Assembly: GCA_035459025.1 (NCBI GenBank)
Contig: DATHYT010000098.1
Coordinates: 1 to 64,000 of the forward strand
DNA from: JAABQT01 sp035459025
Lineage (GTDB): Bacteria; Pseudomonadota; Gammaproteobacteria; Burkholderiales; SG8-39
Direction of reading: 5' to 3'
DNA length: 64,000 bases
The translations under genes were made by a program, and so were the position numbers. Below, in pieces: positions 41,382 to 50,647 of this stretch. The first letter of the stretch is position 1, and each line of letters starts with the position of its first letter. Below the pieces are notes generated by a model. That model searched no databases. It saw only the letters and a program-made list of their open reading frames with translations, and was not told the DNA's origin.

Positions 41382-43862
41382 ATGCCGACGGAGCTTCTCG
41401 CGGAGTACCCGCGAACCACGGGGCGCTACGACGAGATGTTCGCGGCGCCGCATGCGCCGCGGGCGCACTGGCAGCCGCTGTTCGCGCAGCTCGCGGCCGA
41501 GCCCGCAGAGCGCATGCGCGAGCGCTTGCACACCGTGCAGCGCCAGGTGCGCGAGAACGGCGTCACCTACAACGTCTACGCCGACCCGCAGGGCGCCGAC
41601 CGGCCCTGGGAGCTCGACCTGCTGCCGCTCGTCCTGCCGCAGGACGAGTGGGCGGCGATCGAGGCGGCGATCGTGCAGCGCGCCACGCTGCTCAACCGCA
41701 TCCTGGTCGACGTCTACGGCGAGCAGCGCCTGCTGCAGGAGGGTCTGCTGCCGCGCGCGCTGGTGCACGGCAACGCGGGATTCCTGCGCCCATGCCGCGG
41801 CGTACGCGTGCCGGGCGACGTCATGCTGCACCTGTATGCCGCCGACCTGGCGCGCTCGCCCGACGGACGCTGGTGGGTGCTGCATGACCGGACGCAGGCC
41901 CCGTCCGGCGCGGGCTACGCGCTCGAGAACCGCATCGTCATCTCGCGCGCCTTTCCGGAGCTGTTCCACGACCTCAAGGTTCAGCATTTGGCGAGCTTCT
42001 TCGCCACGCTGCGCGACAGCCTCGCGCATTGGGCGCCGCAGGACGGCAGCGGCGCGCCGCCCCTGACGGTGCTGCTGACGCCGGGACCGCACAACGAAAC
42101 CTACTTCGAGCACACCTACCTCGCGCGCTACCTCGGCCTGCCGCTCGTGGAAGGCAGCGACCTCACGGTGCGCGAAGGCTGCGTATGGCTGAAGACGCTC
42201 TCGGGGCTGAAGCGCGTGCAGGCGATCCTCAGGCGCCAGGACGACGAGTACTGCGACCCGCTGGAGTTGCGCGCGGACTCCGCGCTCGGCGTCCCGGGGC
42301 TGGTGGACGCGGTGCGCCGCGGCAACGTGCTCGTCGCCAACGCGCTCGGCTCGAACCTGCTCGAATCGAGCACGCTGTTTGGATTCCTGCCGGGCATCTG
42401 CGAGCGGCTCCTCGGCGAGCCGCTCGCCATGCCCTGCGTCGCCACCTGGTGGTGCGGCGAGCCCGCCGCGCTCGAGGACGTGATCGGCAAGATGGAGCGC
42501 CTGGTGATCAAGGCCGCTTTTCCGCAGCAGCGCTTCGAGCCCATGTTCGGCGAGGACCTCGATGCGCGGGGCCGCAAGCGCGCCGCGGCCATGCTGCGCG
42601 CGCGCCCCAACGACTACGTGGCGCAGGAGCTGGTGCAGCTCTCGCAGGCCCCGGTGTGGGACCGCGCCCATCCGCGGCGGCTCCTGGCGCGCGCGATGGG
42701 CCTGCGCGTGTACGCGTGCGCCAGCCCCAACGGCTACGTCGTGATGCCGGGGGGGCTCGCCCGGGTGGCGAGCGCGGACGACGCGCGCGTGATTTCCATG
42801 CAGCGCGGCGGGTCGAGCAAGGACGCCTGGGTGCAGGCGGCGGGGCCCGTGAATACGTTCAGCCTGCTGCGCCGCGCGGTCGGGCCGCAGGACCTGGTGC
42901 GCGCCGGCACCAACCTGTCGAGCCGGGTGGTGGAGAACCTGTACTGGTTCGGCCGCTACTCGGAGCGCGGCGACGCCATGGCGCGGCTGCTGCGCGTCGC
43001 GTTCGGGCGCCTCATGGACGATGCCCCTGCCGACGGCACCCACGGCATGGCGGCCCTGGTGGCGCTGCTGCGCAGCGCGCACGTGCTGCCCGAGGGGGAG
43101 GCGCGGCCGGCCGACCCCGAGCTCATCGTGGCGCTGCGCGCCGCTGTCGTCGATGCGTCGCGGCCGGGCCTCGCGCACTGCTTGCGCGATCTGTCGCGCG
43201 TCGCCTCGCACTTGCGCGAGCGGCTGTCGCTCGACAACTGGCGCACGCTGAACCGCATGGCGCGAGAGCACGGCAAGCGCGTGCGCCCGCCGGCGCTCGC
43301 CGACGTACTCGAGGCGCTGGACCGGGCGATCGCCGACTTCACCACGCTCTCGGGATTCGCGCTCGACGGCATGGCGCGCGACCCCGGATGGCGGTTCCTC
43401 TCCGTCGGCCGGCGCATCGAGCGACTGCAGACGCTCTCGGCCACGCTGCGCCAGGCGCTCGAGGGCCCGGCGGACGCCGACCTGACTTGGCTGCTGCGCC
43501 TCACCGATTCCATCATCACCTACCGGGCGCGCTATACCGCGCAGCCGCAATGGCTGCCGGTGCTTGATCTTCTCGTGCGCGACGAGGCCAACCCGCGCTC
43601 CCTCGCCTTCCAGATCAACGGCCTGCGCGACTACGCGCGGCGCCTCGAGGAGATGTTCGGCGATATCGGCGAGGAGAAGCTCGAAGGCGCCGCCGCCGCG
43701 CTTGGCGCCCTCGACCCCGGCGCCGACCTGCGCCACGGCAGCGCGCAGTTTGCCGCGTTCCTCGACGAGTGCTACGCCTCGGCCTACCGCTTCAGCGAGC
43801 AGCTCGGCCACCGCTTCTTCAGCCACGTCGGCGCGTCCTCGCGCCAGACGTTTGCAACCTAG
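41382..43862 (+). CDS. Fused circularly permuted ATP-grasp and alpha-E protein
   Basis: An 826-residue fusion. Residues ~1-490 are the ATP-grasp part (RATLLNRILVDVYGEQRLLQ, VLLTPGPHNETYFEHTYLA). Residues from ~511 on are alpha-E (NLSSRVVENLYWFGRYSERG). It is the joined version of the separate genes at 33249-35599. The motif that reads EDNLRTPSG in the separate protein is HDRTQAPSG here, so metal or nucleotide contacts differ and the two are not interchangeable copies. A transglutaminase gene follows after 10 bases. Confidence 0.92.
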   Translation: MPTELLAEYPRTTGRYDEMFAAPHAPRAHWQPLFAQLAAEPAERMRERLHTVQRQVRENGVTYNVYADPQGADRPWELDLLPLVLPQDEWAAIEAAIVQRATLLNRILVDVYGEQRLLQEGLLPRALVHGNAGFLRPCRGVRVPGDVMLHLYAADLARSPDGRWWVLHDRTQAPSGAGYALENRIVISRAFPELFHDLKVQHLASFFATLRDSLAHWAPQDGSGAPPLTVLLTPGPHNETYFEHTYLARYLGLPLVEGSDLTVREGCVWLKTLSGLKRVQAILRRQDDEYCDPLELRADSALGVPGLVDAVRRGNVLVANALGSNLLESSTLFGFLPGICERLLGEPLAMPCVATWWCGEPAALEDVIGKMERLVIKAAFPQQRFEPMFGEDLDARGRKRAAAMLRARPNDYVAQELVQLSQAPVWDRAHPRRLLARAMGLRVYACASPNGYVVMPGGLARVASADDARVISMQRGGSSKDAWVQAAGPVNTFSLLRRAVGPQDLVRAGTNLSSRVVENLYWFGRYSERGDAMARLLRVAFGRLMDDAPADGTHGMAALVALLRSAHVLPEGEARPADPELIVALRAAVVDASRPGLAHCLRDLSRVASHLRERLSLDNWRTLNRMAREHGKRVRPPALADVLEALDRAIADFTTLSGFALDGMARDPGWRFLSVGRRIERLQTLSATLRQALEGPADADLTWLLRLTDSIITYRARYTAQPQWLPVLDLLVRDEANPRSLAFQINGLRDYARRLEEMFGDIGEEKLEGAAAALGALDPGADLRHGSAQFAAFLDECYASAYRFSEQLGHRFFSHVGASSRQTFAT

Positions 43863-43872
43863 CGCGAGCGCC

Positions 43873-44730
43873 GTGCGCCTGCAGGTCGTCCACGAAACGC
43901 ATTACACGTACGCCAGCCCGGTGTTGCTGTCGCAGCAGCTGCTGCACTTGCGGCCGCGCGCGCTACCCTGGCAGAAGTGCCTGGCGCACCGCCTTTCGGT
44001 CGAGCCCGACGCGGGCGAGCTCGCCGAGCGCGAGGACTACTTCGGCAACCCGGTCGCGCAGCTGCTGATCGCCGCGCCCCACGACCAGCTGCTGGTACGC
44101 GCCGCATCGACCCTGGAGGTGGCACCCCGCGAGCAGGCGGCGCTCGGCCTGCCGCGCGTGCCCTGGGAGGCCGCGCGCGCGCAGGCGAGCGCCGCGGCCC
44201 CCGATTTCGTGCCCGAGTCGCCGCACGTCGAGACCTGGCGCGATCTGCTCGAGTATGCGGCGCGCTGCTTCCCCGCCGGGCGCGCGGCGCTGGACGGCGC
44301 GCACGAGCTCACGCACCGCATCTACCGCGACTTCCGCTTCGACAAGACCGCGACCAGCGTCTCCACCCCTCTGCGCGAGGTGATGAAGCGGCGCCGCGGC
44401 GTGTGCCAGGACTTCGCGCACCTGATGACCGGGTGCCTGCGCTCGCTCGGGCTCGCCGCGCGCTACGTGAGCGGATACCTGCTTACCGAACCGCCGCCGG
44501 GGCGCGCGCGCCTGGTCGGCGCCGATGCCTCGCACGCCTGGATCTCGGCGTACTGCGGCGAGGGCGCGGGCTGGGTCGACTTCGACCCCACCAACGACTG
44601 CATCGTCGACGACGAGCACGTGACGCTCGCCTGGGGCCGCGACTTCAGCGACGTCACGCCGATGCGCGGCGTGATCCTCGGCGGCGACGCGCAGGAGCTC
44701 AAGGTGCGCGTCACCGTTTCGCCGGCATAG
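43873..44730 (+). CDS. Transglutaminase-like protein with intact triad
   Basis: A 285-residue protein: N-domain (LQVVHETHYTYASPVLLSQQ) and a transglutaminase core. The triad is complete with C178 (GVCQDFAHL), H221 (SHAWISAY) and D238 (DFDPTND). It is probably a cysteine protease- or transferase-like enzyme acting with the fused ATP-grasp/alpha-E protein upstream. The GTG at 43873 opens into the conserved first strand. It ends the island; metY follows after a 16-base gap with its own -10-like box. Confidence 0.92.
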   Translation: MRLQVVHETHYTYASPVLLSQQLLHLRPRALPWQKCLAHRLSVEPDAGELAEREDYFGNPVAQLLIAAPHDQLLVRAASTLEVAPREQAALGLPRVPWEAARAQASAAAPDFVPESPHVETWRDLLEYAARCFPAGRAALDGAHELTHRIYRDFRFDKTATSVSTPLREVMKRRRGVCQDFAHLMTGCLRSLGLAARYVSGYLLTEPPPGRARLVGADASHAWISAYCGEGAGWVDFDPTNDCIVDDEHVTLAWGRDFSDVTPMRGVILGGDAQELKVRVTVSPA

Positions 44731-44734
44731 CCCT

Positions 44735-44740
44735 TAGAAT
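44735..44740 (+). promoter_or_regulatory. -10-like TAGAAT directly upstream of metY
   Basis: TAGAAT is followed by six bases and then the metY ATG at 44747, with no Shine-Dalgarno between. If used as a -10, transcription would begin at or next to the start codon. The -35 region is not recognisable. Confidence 0.4.
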
Positions 44741-44746
44741 CGCGCC

Positions 44747-46036
44747 ATGGCCGACCGCAAGTTCGGGTTCGAGACGCTGTCGCTGCACGCCGGCCAGATC
44801 CCGGACCCCGCCACCGGCGCGCGCGCCGCGCCCATCTACCAGACCACCTCGTTCGTGTTCGACTCGGCCGAGCACGCGGCGAGCCTGTTTAACCTGCAGA
44901 CCTTCGGCAACGTCTATTCGCGCATCTCCAATCCGACGGTGGCGGTGTTCGAGGAGCGCATCGCGGCCCTGGAGAACGGCCGCGCGGCGCTCGCCTGCGC
45001 CACCGGCCAGTCGGCCGAGGCCACCGCGATCCTGACCTTGTGCAAGGCGGGCGACCACATCGTGTCGGCCTCCACCCTTTATGGCGGCACCCACACGCTG
45101 CTGGGCGTGAACCTGAAGAAGCTCGGCATCGACACGACGTTCGTCGACCCGGACGATCCCGCGAATTTCCGGAAGGCGCTCAGGCCCAATACCAAGCTGC
45201 TGTACGCCGAGACGCTCGGCAACCCGCTCATCAACATCGTCGACCTCGCGGCGGTGGCGGCGATCGCGAAGGACGCGGGCGTGCCGTTCCTCGTCGACAA
45301 CACGGTGCCCTCGCCCTACCTGTGCCGGCCGTTCGAGCACGGTGCCGATCTCGTCGTGCACTCGGCGACCAAGTACATCGGCGGGCACGGCACCACCATG
45401 GGCGGCGCGATCGTCGAGTCGGGGAAGTTTCCGTGGGGCAACGGCAAGTTCCCCGAGTTCACCACGCCCTCGCCCGGCTACCACGGCGTCATCTTCCACG
45501 AGACCTTCGGCGACTTCGGCTTCACCATGAAAGCGCGCATGGAGATCATGCGCACCTTCGGCCCCACGCTCTCGCCGATGAACGCCTGGCTGCTGCTGCA
45601 GGGCGTGGAGACCTTGGGCGTGCGCATGGACCGGCATTGCGCCAACGCGCTCGCGGTGGCGAAGTTCCTGAAGGAGCACAAGCAGGTGTCCTGGGTGAAC
45701 TACCCGGGCCTGCCGGGCGACAAGTACCATGCGCTGGCGCAGAAGTACCTGCCCAAGGGCGCCTCGGGGCTCCTCAACTTCGGCGTCAAGGGCGGCGCGC
45801 AGGCCGGCGAGCGCTTCATCGAGGCGGCGCAGTTCATGAGCCACCTCGCCAACATCGGCGACGCGAAGACCCTCATCATCCACCCGGCCTCGACCACGCA
45901 CCGGCAGATGACGGATGAGGAGCAATTGAAGGCGGGCGTCACGCCCGACATGATCCGCATGTCGGTAGGCATCGAGACGCTCGACGACATCCTGTGGGAC
46001 ATCGACCAAGCACTGACGGAAGCGGGGAAAGCATGA
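44747..46036 (+). CDS. metY: O-acetylhomoserine sulfhydrylase / aminocarboxypropyltransferase
   Basis: A 429-residue PLP enzyme of the Cys/Met metabolism family that makes homocysteine from O-acetylhomoserine and sulfide. Clear parts are FETLSLHAGQIPDPATGARA, YSRISNPT, the PLP-lysine region HSATKYIGGHGTTMGG and the C-terminal HPASTTHRQM. Length and the LHAGQ start fit MetY rather than MetB or MetZ. It overlaps the next gene by four bases (ATGA) and heads a five-gene unit. Confidence 0.93.
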   Translation: MADRKFGFETLSLHAGQIPDPATGARAAPIYQTTSFVFDSAEHAASLFNLQTFGNVYSRISNPTVAVFEERIAALENGRAALACATGQSAEATAILTLCKAGDHIVSASTLYGGTHTLLGVNLKKLGIDTTFVDPDDPANFRKALRPNTKLLYAETLGNPLINIVDLAAVAAIAKDAGVPFLVDNTVPSPYLCRPFEHGADLVVHSATKYIGGHGTTMGGAIVESGKFPWGNGKFPEFTTPSPGYHGVIFHETFGDFGFTMKARMEIMRTFGPTLSPMNAWLLLQGVETLGVRMDRHCANALAVAKFLKEHKQVSWVNYPGLPGDKYHALAQKYLPKGASGLLNFGVKGGAQAGERFIEAAQFMSHLANIGDAKTLIIHPASTTHRQMTDEEQLKAGVTPDMIRMSVGIETLDDILWDIDQALTEAGKA

Positions 46037-47100
46037 TCAGCTACCAAATCATCGAGCACGGCAGGCCGCTGCAGAAAGTGATGCACGAGACGCCGAAACC
46101 CACCGGCACCGAGGTGCTGGTGAGGATCACGCGCTCCGGCGTATGCCATTCCGACGTGCACATCTGGGACGGCTACTTCGACTGGGGCGGGGGAAAGCGC
46201 TTCTACGTGAAGGAACGCGGCTGCGTGCCGCCCTTCACCCTGGGCCACGAGCCCTTCGGCGTGGTCGCCGCGCTCGGCCCGCGCGCCAGGGGCGTGAAGG
46301 TCGGGCAAAAGCGCATCGTCTATCCGTGGATCGGCTGCGGCAAGTGCCCGGTGTGCAAGGCCGGCCAGGACAACTACTGCATGAAGGCGCAGTTCCTCGG
46401 CGTGATGAAGCCGGGCGGGTACTCCTCGCACGTGCTCGTTCCGCACCCGAAGTACCTGGTGGACGCTTCGGGCATCGACGAAGGCTTCGCCGCGACGCTC
46501 GGCTGCTCGGCGATCACCGCCTACAGCGGCATCAACAAGTTCCCCAAGCTCGGGCCGAAGGACTGGGTCGCCGTGATCGGCTGCGGGGGCCTGGGGCTCG
46601 TTGCGCTCTCCATCCTCAAGGCGAAAGGGGTCAGGAACGTCATCGCCTGCGACGTGGACGAAGGCAAGCTCGCGGCGGCGAAGAAGCAGGGGGCGAAGCT
46701 CGCGCTCGATACGCGCGCGCCCGATGCCGTGCAGAAGCTCGGCGCGCTGGCGATGGGCAACCTCGCCGCGTCGATCGACTTCGTCGGCATGCCGTCTACG
46801 GCGATGCTCGGAACGGGGGCGCTGCGCAAGGGCGGGCGCTACGTGCTCTGCGGCCTGTACGGCGGCGAGCTGCAGCATCCGCTGCCGCCGATCGCGCAGC
46901 GCGCCATCGGCATTGTCGGCTCCTACGTGGGCAACCTGCAGGAGCTGAAGGAAGTGGTGGCACTGGCGAAGAAGAAGAAACTGAAGCCGACGCCGGTGAC
47001 CGTGCGAGCGTTCGACGAAGTGAACCGGACCCTGGACGAGCTGAAGGCGGGCAAGGTGCTGGGCCGCGTCGTGCTCGACATGGAAAAGGAAACCGCGTGA
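46033..47100 (+). CDS. Zinc-dependent alcohol dehydrogenase
   Basis: A 355-residue medium-chain dehydrogenase. The catalytic zinc ligands are C38 (GVCHSDVH) and H72-E73 (LGHEPFG). The structural zinc is held by four Cys in GCGKCPVCKAGQDNYC (C102, C105, C108, C116). The Rossmann motif is VIGCGGLGL. An insert between residues 46 and 64 (DGYFDWGGGKRFYVKERG) is longer than in typical ADH. Start ATG overlaps the metY stop. Substrate unknown; a hydroxymethyl-thiol or simple alcohol would fit the neighbours. Confidence 0.9.
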   Translation: MISYQIIEHGRPLQKVMHETPKPTGTEVLVRITRSGVCHSDVHIWDGYFDWGGGKRFYVKERGCVPPFTLGHEPFGVVAALGPRARGVKVGQKRIVYPWIGCGKCPVCKAGQDNYCMKAQFLGVMKPGGYSSHVLVPHPKYLVDASGIDEGFAATLGCSAITAYSGINKFPKLGPKDWVAVIGCGGLGLVALSILKAKGVRNVIACDVDEGKLAAAKKQGAKLALDTRAPDAVQKLGALAMGNLAASIDFVGMPSTAMLGTGALRKGGRYVLCGLYGGELQHPLPPIAQRAIGIVGSYVGNLQELKEVVALAKKKKLKPTPVTVRAFDEVNRTLDELKAGKVLGRVVLDMEKETA

Positions 47101-48689
47101 CGGCTTTCAGCTGGAACAACCCTTACGCCTGGCCGCGCCGGCCGGTGCTGGCGAAGAACGTCGTCGCCACCTCGCAGCCGCTCGCCGCGCAGGCCGGCCT
47201 GCAGATGATGGCCGCGGGCGGCAACGCCGTCGATGCGATCCTCGCCACGGCCATCACGCTGACGCTGGTCGAGCCGGTCTCCAACGGCATCGGGTCGGAT
47301 GCCTACGCCATCGTCTGGGACGGAAAGGCGTTGCACGGCCTGAACGCCTCGGGCCGCTCGCCGCTCGGCTGGACGCCCGAGTTCTTCAAGGACCAGAAGA
47401 CGATGCCGCAGCGCGGCTGGAACTCGGTCACCGTGCCGGGCTGCGTCTCGGCCTGGAAGATGCTCGCGGAGAAGTTCGGCAAGCTGCCGTTCGAAAAGCT
47501 GTTCGAGGCGGCGATCCGCTACGGGCGCGAGGGCTTCCTGGTCTCGCCGACCATCGCACGGCAATGGGCCGCGCAGGTGCCGCTGCTGAAGGACCAGCCC
47601 GGCTTCGCGGAAGCGTTCCTGCCGAACGGCCGCGCGCCGCAGCCAGGCGAGGTGTTCCGCTTCAAGGAGCACGCCGCGACGCTGGAAGCGATCGCGAAGT
47701 CCAAGGGCGAGGCCTTCTACAACGGGCCCCTGGCCGAGCGGCTCGCGTCGCACGCCAAGCAGAACGGCGGCGTGCTGACAGTTGCCGACATGGCGGCGCA
47801 CACCGCCGACTGGATCGCGCCGCTCGAGATGAACTACCGGGGCTACACGCTGCACGAGCTGCCGCCGAACGGCCAGGGCATCGTCGCGCTGATGGCGCTC
47901 GGCATGCTCGAGCACTTCGACGTGAAGCGCCACCCGGTCGACGGCCCGGACAGCGTGCACCTGCAGATCGAGGCGGTGAAGCTCGCTTTCGCCGACGCCT
48001 GGCGCTACGTGGCCGACCTCGAGCACATGAAGGACGTCAAGCCGCCGCAGATGCTCGATCCCGAATATCTGAAGGAGCGCGCGAAGCTCATCGACATGAA
48101 GAAGGCGCAGGACTTCGGGCCCGGCAAGCCGCCCAAGGGCGGCACCGTCTACCTCACCGCGGCCGACGCCTCCGGCATGATGGTGTCGTTCATCCAGTCG
48201 AACTTCACGGGCTTCGGCTCGGGCGTGGTCGTGCCGGGCACCGGCATCTCGCTGCAGAACCGCGGTGGCACGTTCACGCTGCAGCCGGGACACCCGAACC
48301 AGGTGGGACCCCGCAAGCGCCCCTACCAGACCATCATCCCGGGCTTCGTCACCAGGGACGGCAAGCCGGTGATGAGCTTCGGCGTCATGGGCGGCACCAT
48401 GCAGCCGCAGGGCCACACGCAGGTCATGGTGCGCATCGCCGACTACGGCCAGCACCCGCAGGCGGCCTGCGACGGACCGCGCTTTCGCTTCGTGCAGGGC
48501 ATGGACGTGAGCGTCGAGGAGGGCCGGTTCCCCGCCGCGACGCTCGAGGAATTGCTGAATCGCGGCCACAAGATCGTCAAGATCGAGGACTACAACCAGT
48601 TCGGCTGCGCGCAGCTCGTCTGGAAGACCGAGGGCGGCTACATCGCCGCGAGCGATCCGCGCCGCGACGGCCAGGCCGTGGGGTTCTAG
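47097..48689 (+). CDS. Gamma-glutamyltransferase family protein
   Basis: A 530-residue Ntn hydrolase that should cleave or transfer gamma-glutamyl groups, for example from glutathione or its conjugates. The nucleophile region is KGGTVYLTAAD with Thr350 as the predicted self-processing residue. ELPPNGQGIVALMAL and GFGSGVVVPGTGISLQNRGG are family blocks. No signal peptide is seen, unlike the periplasmic E. coli enzyme, so it may act in the cytoplasm. The GTG start overlaps the ADH stop as GTGA. Confidence 0.92.
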   Translation: MTAFSWNNPYAWPRRPVLAKNVVATSQPLAAQAGLQMMAAGGNAVDAILATAITLTLVEPVSNGIGSDAYAIVWDGKALHGLNASGRSPLGWTPEFFKDQKTMPQRGWNSVTVPGCVSAWKMLAEKFGKLPFEKLFEAAIRYGREGFLVSPTIARQWAAQVPLLKDQPGFAEAFLPNGRAPQPGEVFRFKEHAATLEAIAKSKGEAFYNGPLAERLASHAKQNGGVLTVADMAAHTADWIAPLEMNYRGYTLHELPPNGQGIVALMALGMLEHFDVKRHPVDGPDSVHLQIEAVKLAFADAWRYVADLEHMKDVKPPQMLDPEYLKERAKLIDMKKAQDFGPGKPPKGGTVYLTAADASGMMVSFIQSNFTGFGSGVVVPGTGISLQNRGGTFTLQPGHPNQVGPRKRPYQTIIPGFVTRDGKPVMSFGVMGGTMQPQGHTQVMVRIADYGQHPQAACDGPRFRFVQGMDVSVEEGRFPAATLEELLNRGHKIVKIEDYNQFGCAQLVWKTEGGYIAASDPRRDGQAVGF

Positions 48690-48691
48690 CC

Positions 48692-49309
48692 ATGCTCAGG
48701 ATCTGGGGACGGACCAATTCGGTCAACGTGAAGAAGGCGCTGTGGTGCGCCGAGGAGCTCGGGCTGAAATACGAGCGCATCGACGCCGGCATGGCCTTCG
48801 GCGTCGTCAACACGCCCGAGTACCGCAGGATGAACCCGATGGGGCGCGTACCGACCATCGACGACGACGGCTTCGTGCTGTGGGAATCGCACAGTATCGT
48901 GAGGTACCTCTGCGCGAAGCACAGCGCCGGCAACCTGTGGCCGACCGACCTCATGTTGCGCGCGAGTGCCGAGCGCTGGATGGACTGGGCGTTCACGTTC
49001 CAGGCGGCGATGCGCGACGTGTTCTGGGGCCTGATCCGCACGCCGCCGGAACAGCGCGACGCGAAGGCGATCGAGGCGGGCTGCAGGCAAAGCGCCGAGC
49101 TCGCCGCGATGCTCGACGAGAGTCTCGCCGCGCGGCCGTACGTCGCCGGCGCCAGCTTCACCATGGGAGACATCCCGATCGGCTGCGAGGTGCAGCGCTG
49201 GTTGCGCGTGCCCATCGAGCGTCCGTCGCTGCCGCACCTCGAGGCGTGGTTCCAGCGGCTGCGCGAGCGCAAGCCGTTCACGAAGGTCGTCGACCAGCCC
49301 CTGACATGA
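48692..49309 (+). CDS. Glutathione S-transferase
   Basis: A 205-residue GST. The N-domain is RIWGRTNSVNVKKALWCAEE, with Ser/Asn at the thiol-contact region, followed by NPMGRVPTIDDDGFVLWESH, which contains the glutathione-binding E-S pair. The C-domain ends in LEAWFQRLRERKPF. It follows the gamma-glutamyltransferase by two bases and overlaps the SDR by four, supporting a joint role in glutathione-conjugate formation and breakdown. Confidence 0.92.
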   Translation: MLRIWGRTNSVNVKKALWCAEELGLKYERIDAGMAFGVVNTPEYRRMNPMGRVPTIDDDGFVLWESHSIVRYLCAKHSAGNLWPTDLMLRASAERWMDWAFTFQAAMRDVFWGLIRTPPEQRDAKAIEAGCRQSAELAAMLDESLAARPYVAGASFTMGDIPIGCEVQRWLRVPIERPSLPHLEAWFQRLRERKPFTKVVDQPLT

Positions 49310-50061
49310 CGAGGGCCGCGATCGTCACCGGCGCGGCGAGCGGCATCGGTCTCGCCTGCGCCGAGCGGCTCGCCGCCGACGGCATGCAGGTGGTGCTCGC
49401 CGACGTCAACGAGAAGGCCGGCACGGAACAGGCGAAACGCCTCGGCGGCACGTTCTTCGGCGCCGATCTCACCACGCGCGCGGGCTGCCGCGGCCTCGCC
49501 GACGCCGCGCTGAAGGCGTACGGCGGCGTGCACGTCCTCGTCAATAACGCCGGCTTCCAGCACGTCGCGCCGATCGAGGAGTTTTCCGAGGATCAGTGGG
49601 AGCGCATGATCGCGTTGATGCTCACGGCGCCGTTCCTGCTCACGCGCTACTGCTGGCCGGCGATGAAGAGGCAGAAATGGGGCCGCGTCGTCAACATCGC
49701 GTCGATTCACGCGCTCGTCGCGTCGCCTTTCAAGGCGGGCTACGTCTCGGCCAAGCACGGCCTGATCGGACTCACGCGCACCGCCGCGCTGGAAGGCGGC
49801 GAGCACGGCATCACCGTCAACGCCATCTGCCCGGCCTACGTGAAGACGCCGCTCGTCGACGGCCAGATCGCCGACCAGGCGAAGGCGAACAACATGTCCC
49901 CGGCGGACGTGATCGAGAACATCATGCTCGCGCCAGCGGCGGTGAAGCGCCTGATCGAGCCGCGCGAGGTCGCGGAGTTCGTTGCCTACCTGTGCGGCGA
50001 GGCGGCGGGGACCATCACCGGCGCGGCGCTCACCATGGACCTGGGCTGGACCGCCCGCTAG
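49306..50061 (+). CDS. SDR dehydrogenase, 3-hydroxybutyrate dehydrogenase-like
   Basis: A 251-residue SDR with TGAASGIGLACAERLA, NNAGFQHVAPIEEF, the active site YVSAKHG and the long segment ICPAYVKTPLVDGQI then MLAPAAVKRLIEP, the pattern of bacterial D-3-hydroxybutyrate dehydrogenases (NAD). It ends the metY-ADH-GGT-GST operon. With acetoacetyl-CoA synthetase at 20001-21965 it would supply a route from hydroxybutyrate to acetoacetyl-CoA, but the loci are separate. Confidence 0.88.
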   Translation: MTRAAIVTGAASGIGLACAERLAADGMQVVLADVNEKAGTEQAKRLGGTFFGADLTTRAGCRGLADAALKAYGGVHVLVNNAGFQHVAPIEEFSEDQWERMIALMLTAPFLLTRYCWPAMKRQKWGRVVNIASIHALVASPFKAGYVSAKHGLIGLTRTAALEGGEHGITVNAICPAYVKTPLVDGQIADQAKANNMSPADVIENIMLAPAAVKRLIEPREVAEFVAYLCGEAAGTITGAALTMDLGWTAR

Positions 50062-50068
50062 TTTTTTT
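50043..50068 (+). terminator. Possible weak terminator at the end of the metY operon
   Basis: GGGC, six bases and GCCC form a short 4-bp stem overlapping the last codons of the SDR gene. A run of seven T follows just after the stop. The stem is weak for a rho-independent terminator, but the T run is unusual in this GC-rich sequence. Confidence 0.4.
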
Positions 50069-50164
50069 GCCCCACAGCATTGCAAAGCACCGCGGAACAT
50101 CTGCCCGTGGCGGCGGTCCCCTCTATATGGGCGCGCCACACTGGAGCGCGCCGGGGAGGGGAGG

Positions 50165-50647
50165 ATGGAAGTCAATACGACGCGTTGCAAGGAGTGCAAA
50201 GGCGAGATGAAGCTGGGCACGCTGGCCGCTCTGGCCGGCGAGGAGCGCGGGGTGCGCGTGCGGATCGAGGGCATGCCCGCCATGCAGTGCGCGCAGGGGC
50301 ACAAGCGTTTCGTCGCGCCCGATTTCGCCGTCCGGCTGATGAACGCGCTGCTCGCCGACAAGCAGCTCGATGCGCCCGAAGCGGCGAAGGAGAAGGGACT
50401 GCTGCGCAAGCGCGCCTGCTGCCCGAAGTGCGGCCAGGAGCTCGGCGAGGCCGGCGCGGGCAGCGTGCAGGCCAGGCGCCAACTGGCGCTGCCGGGGCTG
50501 GACGCTTTCGGCGTGGACGTCGAGCTGCCCAAGCTGCGCTGCGCGTCCTGCGGCGGCGAGAGCATCCCGCCGCAGAAGACCGTGGTCGACGGCCTGATGA
50601 AGGCCACGTCCAGCGCCTTCCGCTCGGCGCAGATCTCGCCTATCTGA
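50165..50647 (+). CDS. Zinc-ribbon protein of unknown function
   Basis: A 160-residue protein with four zinc-knuckle-like half motifs: CKECKG (C8, C11), MQCAQGHKRF, CCPKCGQE and RCASCGGE, enough for two zinc sites. The middle region is charged and helical. I do not recognise a named family. The ATG at 50165 has GGGGAGGGGAGG upstream. Its 3' end overlaps the convergent peptidase gene by eight bases. Confidence 0.75.
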   Translation: MEVNTTRCKECKGEMKLGTLAALAGEERGVRVRIEGMPAMQCAQGHKRFVAPDFAVRLMNALLADKQLDAPEAAKEKGLLRKRACCPKCGQELGEAGAGSVQARRQLALPGLDAFGVDVELPKLRCASCGGESIPPQKTVVDGLMKATSSAFRSAQISPI

